64,000 nucleotides of DNA from Caballeronia telluris (GTDB taxonomy: Bacteria > Pseudomonadota > Gammaproteobacteria > Burkholderiales > Burkholderiaceae): positions 1 to 64,000 of the forward strand of contig NZ_FCNZ02000013.1 in the NCBI RefSeq assembly GCF_001544495.1, written 5' to 3'. Both the position numbers and the translations under genes were made by a program. Shown here piece by piece: positions 35,197-45,217 of this stretch (the first letter of the stretch is position 1; the number at the start of each line of letters is the position of its first letter). The notes beneath the pieces are model-generated. The model worked only from the letters and a program-made list of their open reading frames with translations, ran no database searches and was not told where the DNA came from.

Positions 35197-35552
35197 GGAA
35201 GCGCTCACGTGCCGTTTCGCGGCCCTCGGCCGCACGCGGGTTGAACTGCATCATGGCTGAGCCGGACCGAACAGGCCAGCCGGGGCGGCCCCGACCCGGG
35301 CTCAACCGGACATCGAACGGGCCGCCGGCCCTTCGGCCCAATGTTCCGACATCGGGCCGACACTCAAGCGTAAGCCTAAATCACGCGAATGGGGTTCGAT
35401 CGTTTGCTTTTCGCGTGGCGGGCGGCGTTTCCTTCGTCGCAACAAAAAGGCCCGACAAAAACAGGCCCGACAAAAACGCACGCCCAAACGACGCGCGCCG
35501 CATGACGGTGACGTCATGCGGCGCGGCATCGGTGCCGGCGCGCGATGCCGGC
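35197..35552. other. Intergenic region after rubredoxin with hairpin and short direct repeat
   Basis: 356 bases between the rubredoxin stop and the next leftward start. It contains the hairpin called separately (35495-35524) and, at 35446-35476, two copies of AGGCCCGACAAAAAC placed head to tail, a 15-base direct repeat with period 16. The remainder is Gly/Pro-codon-like GC-rich sequence without a gene I can support. Confidence 0.55.
35495..35524 (-). terminator. Intrinsic-type terminator downstream of rubredoxin
   Basis: A perfect 13-bp stem, GCGCCGCATGACG paired with CGTCATGCGGCGC, and a GTGA loop. It lies 28 bases beyond the rubredoxin stop. On the minus strand it is followed, with some delay, by a T-rich stretch (GCGTTTTTGTC). 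Termination is plausible though the U-tract is not immediate. Confidence 0.6.
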
Positions 35553-35723
35553 TCAGATCTGGACCATCTCGAAGTCTTCCTTACGGGCTCCGCACTCGGG
35601 ACAGGTCCAGTTGATCGGAACGTCTTCCCAGCGCGTGCCGGGCGCAATGCCTTCTTCGGGCAGGCCCGCTTCTTCGTCGTAGATCCAGCCGCAGATCAGG
35701 CACATCCAGCTTCTGTATTCCAT
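35553..35723 (-). CDS. rubA: Rubredoxin
   Basis: 56-residue iron protein with the two CxxC knuckles CLICGWIYDEE and CPECGARKEDFE, which bind one Fe by four Cys, and the linking YDEEAGLPEEGIAPGT and WEDVPINWTCP. It acts as a small one-electron carrier in the cytoplasm. The start MEYRSW fits the usual length exactly; upstream in-frame codons have no homology. It is transcribed away from the ThiD-like gene. Confidence 0.95.
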   Translation of the reverse strand: MEYRSWMCLICGWIYDEEAGLPEEGIAPGTRWEDVPINWTCPECGARKEDFEMVQI

Positions 35724-36133
35724 GCTTATGCCGAGTCGAATAGTCGGTTGAAATTTAAGGACATGATGGTACCGTGTTGCCGCCCCGATGCCTAGCAACA
35801 GGCTTTCCGGCCGGGCGTTTCCCGGTCTTCGGGACCGCTTCGCCCTGCCGTGGCGACAGCGCGAAATCATACCGCGCACCCGTCCCGCCGCGCCGTCACC
35901 AAAAGCCGCGACGATCGAGCGGGCCCCCGCGCGAATCTTCCGCAAAATGTAGGCAAAGAACGCCCTCTCGCGCCCCTCCAGTGCGATTAGGCCGCATAAT
36001 CGAAGCAATTACACCGTCTTGGTCTGGCCGTCCGGGCACGTAGTTTAAGACTCGTTCGCTAGCCGGTGCGGCGCTTTATCCCACGTTTGCCCGTGTTGCT
36101 TCCAGCCGCTTTTTTACGCCTTTTCGATCTTCC
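35724..36133. other. Divergent intergenic region, rubredoxin / ThiD-like gene
   Basis: 410 bases between divergent starts. No gene or strong hairpin is visible. It should contain both promoters, but no confident -35/-10 pair was identified. Confidence 0.45.
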
Positions 36134-37036
36134 ATGCCTGCTTTCGTCATGCCCAGCGACACGCCTCCGATCGTTCTCACGTTCGGCCTCTCCGACCCGA
36201 CCGGCGGCTTCGGTCTGCAAGCGGACCTGCTGACGCTCGCGAGCATGGGCTGTCACGGCGTGTCCGTGCTGACGGGCTACACGGTGCGCGATTCGGCCAC
36301 GACCGACGAAGTCACCGGCCTCGATCCGGACACGGTCGCGACCCAGGCGCGCATGTTGCTGGAAGACATGCCGATTGCCGCGTTCAAGATCGGCGCGGCG
36401 ACACGGGCAGAAGTCGTGAGCGCGATCGCCGAGGTGGTCGCGGACTACGACGACATCCCGCTGATCCTGGCTCCCGACTTCACGCTCGACGATGAACACG
36501 TCCTTTCCGCCGACGAACTGCGCGAATCGCTCGCCGACCTGCTCGTGCCGCAGACGACCATGCTAGTCGCCGATCACACCACGTTGTTGCAGCTCGCCCA
36601 GCCTGACGGCGACGCCGAAGCGCCGAGCCTCGACGCCGCGATCTCGCATTTGCTCGCGCAGGGCTGCGAATATATCCTCGCGACGGAGACGGGCACGCAT
36701 CGGCACGTCAACACGCTCTACAGCGAGGAAGGCCAGGTGCGGCAGGACACGTGGGACCGCAGCCCGAATCGCATGATGGGTCTGACGGATACGCTCGGCT
36801 CGGCCATCGCCGCGCTGCTCGCGAACGGCCAGGAACCGGCCGAAGCCGCGCGCGAGGCGCAGGAGTACCTGTTCCAGGCGACGCGCGCCGCGTTCCGCCC
36901 AGGCATGGGCGCGTATTTGCCGGACCGCTTTTTCTGGGCGCGCTCGAACGAGATGGACGACACCGACGGCGCGACGCCGCCCGATGCCGTCGCGGACGAG
37001 CCGCCGCCAGCCGCGCCGGGTGCAGCGCGTCACTAA
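36134..37036 (+). CDS. ThiD-like (PfkB/ribokinase-fold) kinase, divergent active site
   Basis: 300 residues related to hydroxymethylpyrimidine/phosphomethylpyrimidine kinase. The N-terminus VLTFGLSDPTGGFGLQADLL matches the ThiD GxDPSGGAGIQAD motif, and GCHGVSVLTGYTVRDS and AAFKIGAATRAEVVSAI follow as expected. The anion-hole and catalytic segment, GTGCTLSSAIAA in ThiD, reads GLTDTLGSAIAA here, so the GTGC with its Cys is lost, and the C-terminus is an acidic, Pro/Ala-rich tail. It may have altered substrate or no HMP kinase activity. An alternative start is the ATG six codons in. Confidence 0.75.
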   Translation: MPAFVMPSDTPPIVLTFGLSDPTGGFGLQADLLTLASMGCHGVSVLTGYTVRDSATTDEVTGLDPDTVATQARMLLEDMPIAAFKIGAATRAEVVSAIAEVVADYDDIPLILAPDFTLDDEHVLSADELRESLADLLVPQTTMLVADHTTLLQLAQPDGDAEAPSLDAAISHLLAQGCEYILATETGTHRHVNTLYSEEGQVRQDTWDRSPNRMMGLTDTLGSAIAALLANGQEPAEAAREAQEYLFQATRAAFRPGMGAYLPDRFFWARSNEMDDTDGATPPDAVADEPPPAAPGAARH

Positions 37037-37064
37037 ACCTACTACGACGAGGCGTTGAGAGCGC

Positions 37065-37841
37065 ATGCCGTATCGACTGCCCCACCTTCACAAGGCAATC
37101 CATCACGGCGCGATCCGCGTCGGCTGCGCCGGCTGGGGCCTGACGAGCGCCGTCGGCTCGCACTTCCCTGCCGAGGGCACGCATCTCGAACGCTACGCGC
37201 ACGTGCTCACCTGCGTCGAGATCAATTCCAGCTTCTACAAGCCGCATCGCGCCCAGACTTACGAAAACTGGGCGCAGAGCGTGCCGTCGTCGTTTCGCTT
37301 TTCCGTGAAGCTCGCCAAGGCGATCACGCACGATGCGCGGCTCGTCGGCTGCGAGGCGCTCCTCGACGAGTTTCTCGACACGACGGGCAAGCTCGGCGAC
37401 AAGCTCGGTTGCTGGCTCGTGCAACTGCCGCCGAGCCTCGCGTTCGATGCGAATGTTGCCGAAACGTTTTTCACCGCGCTGCGCGAGCGCACGCAGGTGC
37501 CGGTGGCGTGCGAGGCGCGCCATCCGACGTGGTTCACGACCCAAGTGGCCGCGCTGCTGAAGTCGAAACACATCGCCTATGTGGACGCCGACCCGATCCC
37601 CGACGAATGCGAGATCAGGCATCGCGCGGACGCGTCGCTCGTCTATGTGCGGCTGCACGGGTCGCCGGATCTGTATAAATCGTCCTACGACTACACCTAC
37701 CTCGACGATCTCGCGCACACGCTGCAACAGCGCGCGAAAAAAGGCGCGCAGGTGTGGTGCGTGTTCGACAACACGGCCCAGGGCGCCGCGCAGCCGAACG
37801 CGCTGCATCTGCTCGCGCGTCTCAAGCCGCATCACAAGTGA
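37065..37841 (+). CDS. DUF72 family protein (YecE-like)
   Basis: 258 residues of the DUF72 TIM-barrel family. IRVGCAGWGLTSAVG at the N-terminus, TCVEINSSFYKPHRAQTYENWA, SSFRFSVKLAKAITHD, PVACEARHPTWF and LVYVRLHGSPDLYKSSYDY are the conserved blocks. The biochemical function is unknown; the conserved acidic and His residues suggest an enzyme. It follows the ThiD-like gene by 28 bases, and the small exported protein gene follows by 29 bases, so the three may be cotranscribed. Confidence 0.9.
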   Translation: MPYRLPHLHKAIHHGAIRVGCAGWGLTSAVGSHFPAEGTHLERYAHVLTCVEINSSFYKPHRAQTYENWAQSVPSSFRFSVKLAKAITHDARLVGCEALLDEFLDTTGKLGDKLGCWLVQLPPSLAFDANVAETFFTALRERTQVPVACEARHPTWFTTQVAALLKSKHIAYVDADPIPDECEIRHRADASLVYVRLHGSPDLYKSSYDYTYLDDLAHTLQQRAKKGAQVWCVFDNTAQGAAQPNALHLLARLKPHHK

Positions 37842-37870
37842 CGTTTCGATTCCTACGCGAGGAGAAGCCA

Positions 37871-38287
37871 ATGCGCAGGTGGATTGGAGTGGTGAGCCTT
37901 GCCGCGATGCTGTGCGCCGCGCTGCCTGCGTCGGTGTCGGCGCAAACGGATGCGACGCCGCCGCCGAACGCCGCGCCCGCCGGCGACGGCACCTTTCTGC
38001 TCACGATCTTCCTGAAGCACGACCAGTCGAAGCCTTTGCCGAAAATCAACGAACAGTTGAAGGAGCAAGGCTACTTCAAGGCGTTTCCGCCGCCGGGCGT
38101 GCAGGTGGTGTCGTGGTACGTGATGATGGGCATCGGACAGGTGGTCACGCTGCGCGTGCCGGCCGACCGTCTGCGCGAAGTGAACCGCGCGATCGAGAAT
38201 ACCGCGTGGGGCGGCTACACGACCGAGTTCTATCCGACCTACGATTACAAGGCGGTCGCCGAGCAAATGCGGGCGCAGTCGAAATAA
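37871..38287 (+). CDS. Small exported protein of unknown function
   Basis: 138 residues with a clear Sec signal peptide (MRRWIGVVSLAAMLCAALPA, cleavage likely after SVSAQ's Ala at about residue 24). The mature part is one small alpha/beta domain: FLLTIFLKHDQSKPLPKINE, QVVSWYVMMGIGQVVTLRVP and GGYTTEFYPTYDY. The strand-helix layout recalls dimeric alpha-beta barrel proteins such as muconolactone isomerase, but this is a guess. GAGGAGAA stands seven bases before the ATG at 37871. A strong bidirectional terminator follows. Confidence 0.82.
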   Translation: MRRWIGVVSLAAMLCAALPASVSAQTDATPPPNAAPAGDGTFLLTIFLKHDQSKPLPKINEQLKEQGYFKAFPPPGVQVVSWYVMMGIGQVVTLRVPADRLREVNRAIENTAWGGYTTEFYPTYDYKAVAEQMRAQSK

Positions 38288-38302
38288 TCCTGACGCGCAC
38301 AA

Positions 38303-38338
38303 AAAAACCCGCAAGGCCTTTCGACCTTGCGGGTTTTT
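38303..38338. terminator. Bidirectional intrinsic terminator
   Basis: A 14-bp stem of AAAAACCCGCAAGG and CCTTGCGGGTTTTT around an 8-base loop (38317-38324). T-runs follow on both strands. It serves the exported-protein gene on the plus strand and groEL on the minus strand. Confidence 0.92.
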
Positions 38339-38405
38339 CATTTTGGCACCGACGCGGATTTCCTTCGAAACCCGCGCCCGGGATGCAGACCGGCGCGAGC
38401 CGTTC

Positions 38406-40452
<2,047 letters not shown>

Positions 40453-40534
40453 ACACACTCCTCTCTTAATTGAGACTGAAGAAACGCGGGAAAACCCGTA
40501 CCAGTAGGCTTGGAGCCACCGGACGGCAAACTTG

Positions 40535-40561
40535 TTAGCACTCTCGTGCGGTGAGTGCCAA
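40535..40561 (-). promoter_or_regulatory. CIRCE operator (HrcA binding site)
   Basis: TTAGCACTC (40535-40543), nine-base spacer, GAGTGCCAA (40553-40561); one base departs from the consensus GAGTGCTAA. It lies at the start of transcription of groESL, so bound HrcA would block the promoter. An hrcA gene is not in the window. Confidence 0.95.
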
Positions 40562-40589
40562 TTATATGGACCGGTTGTGGCAATTTCAA
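40561..40589 (-). promoter_or_regulatory. groESL sigma70 promoter
   Basis: On the minus strand TTGAAA (40589-40584), a 17-base spacer and a perfect TATAAT (40566-40561), immediately upstream of and touching the CIRCE element. The transcript would start near 40554, inside the operator. Confidence 0.88.
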
Positions 40590-40703
40590 GAAGGGAATTG
40601 TCGAGAGACGAAATGCGCGACAACGAAAGCCCGCGTCGCTTTTACGTCCGCCTCTGCGCCGGCACTACAATCTACCCCGCCGACGTCACTCGCCTTCCTT
40701 CCC

Positions 40704-41420
40704 ATGCGCATCCGATTCCTCTTCCTCGGCCTCCCGCTCTTCGCTCTCGCCGCCTGCGGCGGCAAGGCCACGCCGACGCCCAGCTACCAGCAGGAGTTGT
40801 TCAGCACCGGCCCGAGCCCATACGCGCGCACTTTCGAGGCGCCGACGAAAGAAGCCTGCGAAGCCGCGCGCCGCGCGCTGCTTTCCCAAGGCTTCCTGAC
40901 CACGATGGTCCAGCCCGACACCGTCGACGCCAACAAGAACTTCCAGCCGACTCCGGAGACGCACGTCGTCGTGTCGTTCCATGTCGTGTGCACGCCCGGC
41001 GAGAACACGACCAACACCAGCATCGCCTACGTGAACGCCGTGCAGGACGGCTACGCGCTCAAGAAAAGCGACACGTCCGCGAGCGTGGGCTTAAGCGTGC
41101 TCGGCTCGCTGTCGCTGCCGATCCGCTCGAACAGCGACGCGATGGTCAAGATCTCCAGCGAAACGGTCCCGGCGGGCAAGTTCTACGACCGCTTTTTCAC
41201 GCTGATGAACCACTATCTCTACACGGTTCCGCGCAGTTCGCCGATCGCCGGCGAAACGATCAGGAGCGAGGCGCTCGCGCCATCGCTGATTCTCAACTCG
41301 CCCGAACTCACGCCGACGCCGATCGTCGTGCAGGCGCCCGCCGCCGCCGCGACGGCAATCCATGCATCCGATGCGGTCGCTGCATCCGCCCCGGCGCAGG
41401 CATCGTCGCCGATGCAGTGA
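40704..41420 (+). CDS. DUF2242 family lipoprotein
   Basis: 238 residues starting MRIRFLFLGLPLFALAACGG: a type II signal peptide with lipobox LAAC and lipidation at Cys18, with Gly at +2 favouring outer-membrane sorting. Then PTPSYQQELFSTGPSPYART, KEACEAARRALLSQGF, KNFQPTPETHVVVSFHVVC and PAGKFYDRFFTLMNHYL, which I recognise as DUF2242. Function unknown. The C-terminal 45 residues are Ala/Pro-rich and probably disordered. The ATG at 40704 is chosen because the signal peptide begins there. Confidence 0.85.
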   Translation: MRIRFLFLGLPLFALAACGGKATPTPSYQQELFSTGPSPYARTFEAPTKEACEAARRALLSQGFLTTMVQPDTVDANKNFQPTPETHVVVSFHVVCTPGENTTNTSIAYVNAVQDGYALKKSDTSASVGLSVLGSLSLPIRSNSDAMVKISSETVPAGKFYDRFFTLMNHYLYTVPRSSPIAGETIRSEALAPSLILNSPELTPTPIVVQAPAAAATAIHASDAVAASAPAQASSPMQ

Positions 41421-41536
41421 GCGCGGCGCCACCGCCCGAACCGTTCCGAAAAACCTTTCCCGCGTTGACCGCGCATGACTGCGCGAGCACGGCGGGCGCG
41501 TCGCGCCAGAGGCGATGCGCCCGCCAGTCGGAATGC

Positions 41537-41570
41537 AAAAAAGCCGTTCGCCCCGTAAAAGGCGAACGGC
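41537..41570 (-). terminator. Intrinsic terminator of the 3HB-oligomer hydrolase gene
   Basis: GCCGTTCGCC (41543-41552) pairs perfectly with GGCGAACGGC (41561-41570). On the minus strand the hairpin is followed by TTTTTT. It lies 28 bases past the hydrolase stop. Confidence 0.9.
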
Positions 41571-41598
41571 TCTCATCCGATCTCGACTCAACCGCCGA

Positions 41599-43704
41599 TC
41601 AATTCGGCACGTTCACCGCACCGCCCGCCACCGTGATCGCATCCGCGCCCGGATTCGCCGAAATCTCCGGCAGATTCGCCGTCGTCAGCGCGGGCGCCGA
41701 ACCCGGCGTGCCTCCGCGCGACGTCGCGCGCACCACCTGCGACGGCGGCAGCGCCGCGCCGTTCTTCAGATGATTCCACATCAGGTTCAGCGCCTGAATG
41801 TTGTAGTAGTGCACCGGCACGAATCGCGTATCGAAGCCCGCGACGCTCAGGAACGCATCGAAATGCTGGCCGTTCGTGATCTCGTACAGCGCGAGCTGGC
41901 TCGACTTGCCTTCCGCGACCTGATTCGCGCCGAGATACGGCCGCGACGCATGGTTGACCGGCACGAGCGCGTCGGCGCGTCCCTGCACGATGATCGCGGG
42001 CTTGCCGCGCAGGTTCGCCTTCACGCGGAGCGCGTTCACGTTCGCCGCCATCGTCGGATTGCCCGTCGTCCAGAGCGTGCGCATGCAGACCGCGCCCGCA
42101 AAGCTCGCGTCGGCGGTTGCCAGCCGATGATCCGCCGCGCCTGACGTTCCCGCGTTGTACACGAGATTGACGCCGTTGGTCGGCGGCACGCCGTTGCCGT
42201 TGCCGAACACGGTGAGCATCGGCGAGACCAGCGGCGTGAGGCCGGCCGCGCCCGTCAGCGGGTTGGTCGTGCCGAAGCTGAAGTTGCACAGGTTGTCCGC
42301 GACGCTCGCCTGCATGTAGGCGTTCGCGTAGGTGACCGCGACCGCCGGCACCGCCTGCGAATCCCACATCGGCGCCTGCAGCGTGTCGGAATCGGACTGA
42401 TAGCCCGCCTGATGGAGCTTGTCGAGCGCGTCGTTCGCCTGACTGCGCGTATCGCCTCCCGCGACGAGCCCGCTCGCCGCGAGCGACGCGCAACGCGCCG
42501 TGCGGATCGCGTTGGTCGTCGCGAACGGCAGCGCCGTGAGATACGGCGAGCCGGCCGCCGCGGTCGCGAGCGCGGCGCACGGCTGGAGCAGGTTCGCGAG
42601 CGTCGTGTAATCGGCGAGCGGCGAGCCGAACGCGCCGACCGCGACGCCGCCCTGCCTCACCGACACCTGCGACGGCAGGTTCAGGTTGATCTGCGGCTCG
42701 CCGACGACGACCGCCGTGATCCAGCCATCGGTATCCTGCTCCGCGGCCGCGAGCGACGCGCCGCCGCCGTTGCTCACCGAGGCCGCGATCGTCGTGATGC
42801 TGCCACGGCCGTAACGGACCTGGCGCGTCGTGCCGTCGAGCGTGCCGTAGGAATCGTTGAGCGCCCAATACGCGAACTGGATCGCCTGCAGCGTGTTGTT
42901 GCCCCAGTCCTTCTCGGGATTCTGCTGCGAATGCGCGTGCTTGAACGCGTAGCGGTTCGCAAAGTTCGTGTTGAACGTCGCGGCCGAAGTCGAACCGAGG
43001 TTCGCCGTGAACACGCTCGACTTGCCGGCCGCGTTGGCGCCCGCGAGCGTGCCGTCGATCAGCGTGACGATGTTCGTCGCGAGTTCGTGCGCGCCGTTGC
43101 CGCTGCCCTTGTCGGTGTAGGCGACCGCGCAGCCGCGCTTCAGGCCCCATTCGCCCGCCGCCGAGATCGCGCCGTACACGCCGCGCGAGCCGGACGACGT
43201 CGCCGTAACGATGCACGGATGGTCCGGGTTGAAGCTCGCCGGAATCTGCACGAGCAGGCTCACGTTTTTCGTGCCGCTGCCGTCGTCGGCGAACGCGAGG
43301 TATTCCTTGCCGGCGATCTTGCCTTCGCCGAGCGTGTCGTTGCCGTTCAGGTCGACGTTCGGCCCCCAGAAACGGCCGTAGCCGCCGTTCGCCGACATGT
43401 CGACGAGCGCGCGGTAGTTCGAATAGATCGCCAGGCGCCGCAATTCGGCGGCGGTCGGCTGCGCGGGACTCGCGATCGTCGGCGGCGTCGCGGACGCGAG
43501 CCCTGTCTTGCCGAGGCCGGCGGTCAGCAGGTCGTCGGTATTGCCGTCGTAGGACTGCGTCTTCACCGATCCCGCGACGAAGTTCGGCAGCGTGTTGTTC
43601 GCGGGGGCGCTGTTGTTGTCGTCGCTGCTGCCGCACGCAGCGAGCGCGACCGCGCTCAGGGCGGCGAAAGCCGTCATCCATGGAAGCCTCGGAATTCTTG
43701 TCAT
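41599..43704 (-). CDS. D-(-)-3-hydroxybutyrate oligomer hydrolase
   Basis: 701-residue secreted or lipid-anchored esterase that cleaves 3-hydroxybutyrate oligomers from PHB breakdown. The N-terminus MTRIPRLPWMTAFAALSAV with LAACGSSDDN is a lipoprotein signal. The nucleophile is in SVSNGGGASLAAAEQ (SxSNGG, a serine-nucleophile context), and the Asp/His side includes QGRADALVPVNHASRPYLGA. IVTATSSGSRGVYGAI and GEWGLKRGCAVAYTDKG match the family. GGAG precedes the ATG. PHB storage is characteristic of Burkholderiaceae. The transcript ends at the hairpin at 41,537. Confidence 0.92.
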   Translation of the reverse strand: MTRIPRLPWMTAFAALSAVALAACGSSDDNNSAPANNTLPNFVAGSVKTQSYDGNTDDLLTAGLGKTGLASATPPTIASPAQPTAAELRRLAIYSNYRALVDMSANGGYGRFWGPNVDLNGNDTLGEGKIAGKEYLAFADDGSGTKNVSLLVQIPASFNPDHPCIVTATSSGSRGVYGAISAAGEWGLKRGCAVAYTDKGSGNGAHELATNIVTLIDGTLAGANAAGKSSVFTANLGSTSAATFNTNFANRYAFKHAHSQQNPEKDWGNNTLQAIQFAYWALNDSYGTLDGTTRQVRYGRGSITTIAASVSNGGGASLAAAEQDTDGWITAVVVGEPQINLNLPSQVSVRQGGVAVGAFGSPLADYTTLANLLQPCAALATAAAGSPYLTALPFATTNAIRTARCASLAASGLVAGGDTRSQANDALDKLHQAGYQSDSDTLQAPMWDSQAVPAVAVTYANAYMQASVADNLCNFSFGTTNPLTGAAGLTPLVSPMLTVFGNGNGVPPTNGVNLVYNAGTSGAADHRLATADASFAGAVCMRTLWTTGNPTMAANVNALRVKANLRGKPAIIVQGRADALVPVNHASRPYLGANQVAEGKSSQLALYEITNGQHFDAFLSVAGFDTRFVPVHYYNIQALNLMWNHLKNGAALPPSQVVRATSRGGTPGSAPALTTANLPEISANPGADAITVAGGAVNVPN

Positions 43705-44101
43705 TCTCAGTCTCCGTCATGATGTTTATGTGACCGGGCGAGCGGCCCGGCATGGCGTTTTCGCGGACGCAAAAACGCTTTACTGCCGATGCAAGTTCCA
43801 GGACGATTCCGTGCCTTCGCCCTCCACCGCTGGCGGCCGGGCACAGCCGGACCCTTCAGCCGTCCAGAACGGAAGACACGCGCGCGGCGCTTTCTCACGC
43901 CGGACGAGGAAACATGCGCATCCGCGCGTTTGTCTCGCCCCGGGAAAGCGTCTCGATGTCGAGACGGCGCCCGGCTTTCGACACCAACTTGGCGACGCCA
44001 AACGAAAACGGGTTCCGGCGCGCGAAGCGCCGGAACCCGTCAGGCCATGAGCCCCGGCGACGCCGCGCTACGCACGACGACGCCCCACGTCTTGCTCGGC
44101 T
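43705..44101. other. Intergenic region upstream of the 3HB-oligomer hydrolase
   Basis: 397 bases between the BON-domain gene and the hydrolase, both leftward. It holds the BON-gene terminator at 44010-44038. The remainder should include the hydrolase promoter. No gene is supported. Confidence 0.5.
44010..44038 (-). terminator. Intrinsic terminator downstream of the BON-domain gene
   Basis: A 12-bp perfect stem, GGGTTCCGGCGC with GCGCCGGAACCC, and a 5-base loop. On the minus strand it is followed by GTTTTCGTTT. It lies 64 bases after the BON-gene stop. Confidence 0.8.
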
Positions 44102-44470
44102 TCAGCCCCCTCCGCCCTGCACGCCGAGCGTGATCTTGTTCGACACGGATTTCACGCCGGCCACGCCCTTCGCGACTTCCTCGGCCTGGGAGATCTGGCT
44201 GCCGTCCGGCACGGTGCCGGTCAGGACCACTGCACCGCCGCGCGCTTTCACGAACACGTTCGACACGTCAAACCCCTGCGCCTTCGCCAACGCCCTGCGT
44301 ACGTCGTTGCCCAGCTTGCGGTCGGTCTTCTTGGTCGCGCTCTTCTGGGCCTTGGCGGAGGCCGCCGAGTCGGTGGTCGCCATGGCATCGCTCGACTGGG
44401 CATACGCGCTCGAGGCCACGGCCACGCATACCACCACGCCCAGCGCCTTCAACATATCGACAGCTTTCAT
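44102..44470 (-). CDS. Periplasmic BON-domain protein (OsmY-like)
   Basis: 122 residues. Start MKAVDMLKALGVVVCVAVAS at 44470, with a GGAG site nine bases upstream, gives a Sec signal peptide ending at SAYA. A single BON domain follows: DRKLGNDVRRALAKAQGFD, FVKARGGAVVLTGTVPDGSQ and AKGVAGVKSVSNKITLG. BON domains bind membranes or phospholipids, and OsmY-type proteins respond to osmotic stress in the periplasm. Many such single-BON proteins are present in Burkholderia, so the specific role is unknown. Confidence 0.87.
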   Translation of the reverse strand: MKAVDMLKALGVVVCVAVASSAYAQSSDAMATTDSAASAKAQKSATKKTDRKLGNDVRRALAKAQGFDVSNVFVKARGGAVVLTGTVPDGSQISQAEEVAKGVAGVKSVSNKITLGVQGGGG

Positions 44471-45217
44471 GATTTCTCCTTTTGCTTCGCTTATTGACTT
44501 CGCACAGTTGCTACTTCGCACACTTGCTACTTCGGATGGGACCGCATCTTTCTGGCGGCTTGCTACGACATCATGCGGAACGCGATGGCCGCGGACATGG
44601 CGCGGCCCGCGCGCATGCATGACGGCCGGCGAGCCGGCGGATGTGGCAACACGGTGCTGCGAGAGGCTGGCGAATCAATCGAATGCTCGGCCGGTTGCGG
44701 GCGTGGCCCGGCGGCTCATATTTGGGGTGCTGCGCGGCGGCTGCCGGACTGCTGATCAGCTCGCCGCCTTCCATTCTGACGCGCGGCGTATGCATCGACC
44801 CACATTGCGGGTCAAGCGCACGCGTGTGCAGGTGCACGGCGGCGAACGTCAATTTAATCCAGCACGCACAGAAGCGCAAAGCTTTTAAGCGACAGCGACG
44901 CCGCCGCGCAACCCGCGCCGTGACATGCGCGCTTCATGCCAGCTTCATGCCGGCTTCATGCCGACCCGCCTGGTCGCCGCCCGCTCCCGCCCGTCGCGGC
45001 GGTCCGGTGCGGATTCGATCTCATGTACCATCGTCGGGAAAGGGCAGCCGGTGCCGCGCGACGACGTTTACCACGCGCTGTTTTCTTGCGCAGCGAGGTG
45101 TCACGTCGCCCCATCTTCGGCGAGATTGCAATCCGAACGAAGCACTTGCCGCCGAATCACCGACGACGGGAAGACGAACCTGCACCCGCTTTCCGCCTCC
45201 CGACCACCGACCAAGCG
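44471..45217. other. Long divergent intergenic region, BON gene / TAXI gene
   Basis: 747 bases without a gene I can support. It contains three tandem copies of GCTTCATGCC (starting at 44931, 44942 and 44953; period 11). Open frames here have no recognisable domain and read as shadows of GC-rich sequence. The promoters of both flanking genes should lie within it. Confidence 0.5.
44931..44962. repeat. Three tandem copies of an 11-base unit
   Basis: GCTTCATGCC occurs three times, separated by a single A or G. One helical turn per copy would put any bound protein on the same face of the DNA. It may be an activator-binding array or simple slippage. Confidence 0.6.

Noticed and set aside
41588..43753. 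Leftward 721-codon frame overlapping the 3HB-oligomer hydrolase
   Set aside because: Arg-rich out-of-frame reading of the hydrolase; the 701-residue frame has signal peptide and active-site motifs.
44573..44755. Small plus-strand frame in the BON/TAXI intergenic region
   Set aside because: No ribosome site or similarity; Arg/Cys/Gly-rich composition typical of non-coding GC-rich DNA.
44931..44962. Possible CRISPR-like repeat
   Set aside because: Units are 10 bases with 1-base gaps and only three copies; no spacers and no cas genes.
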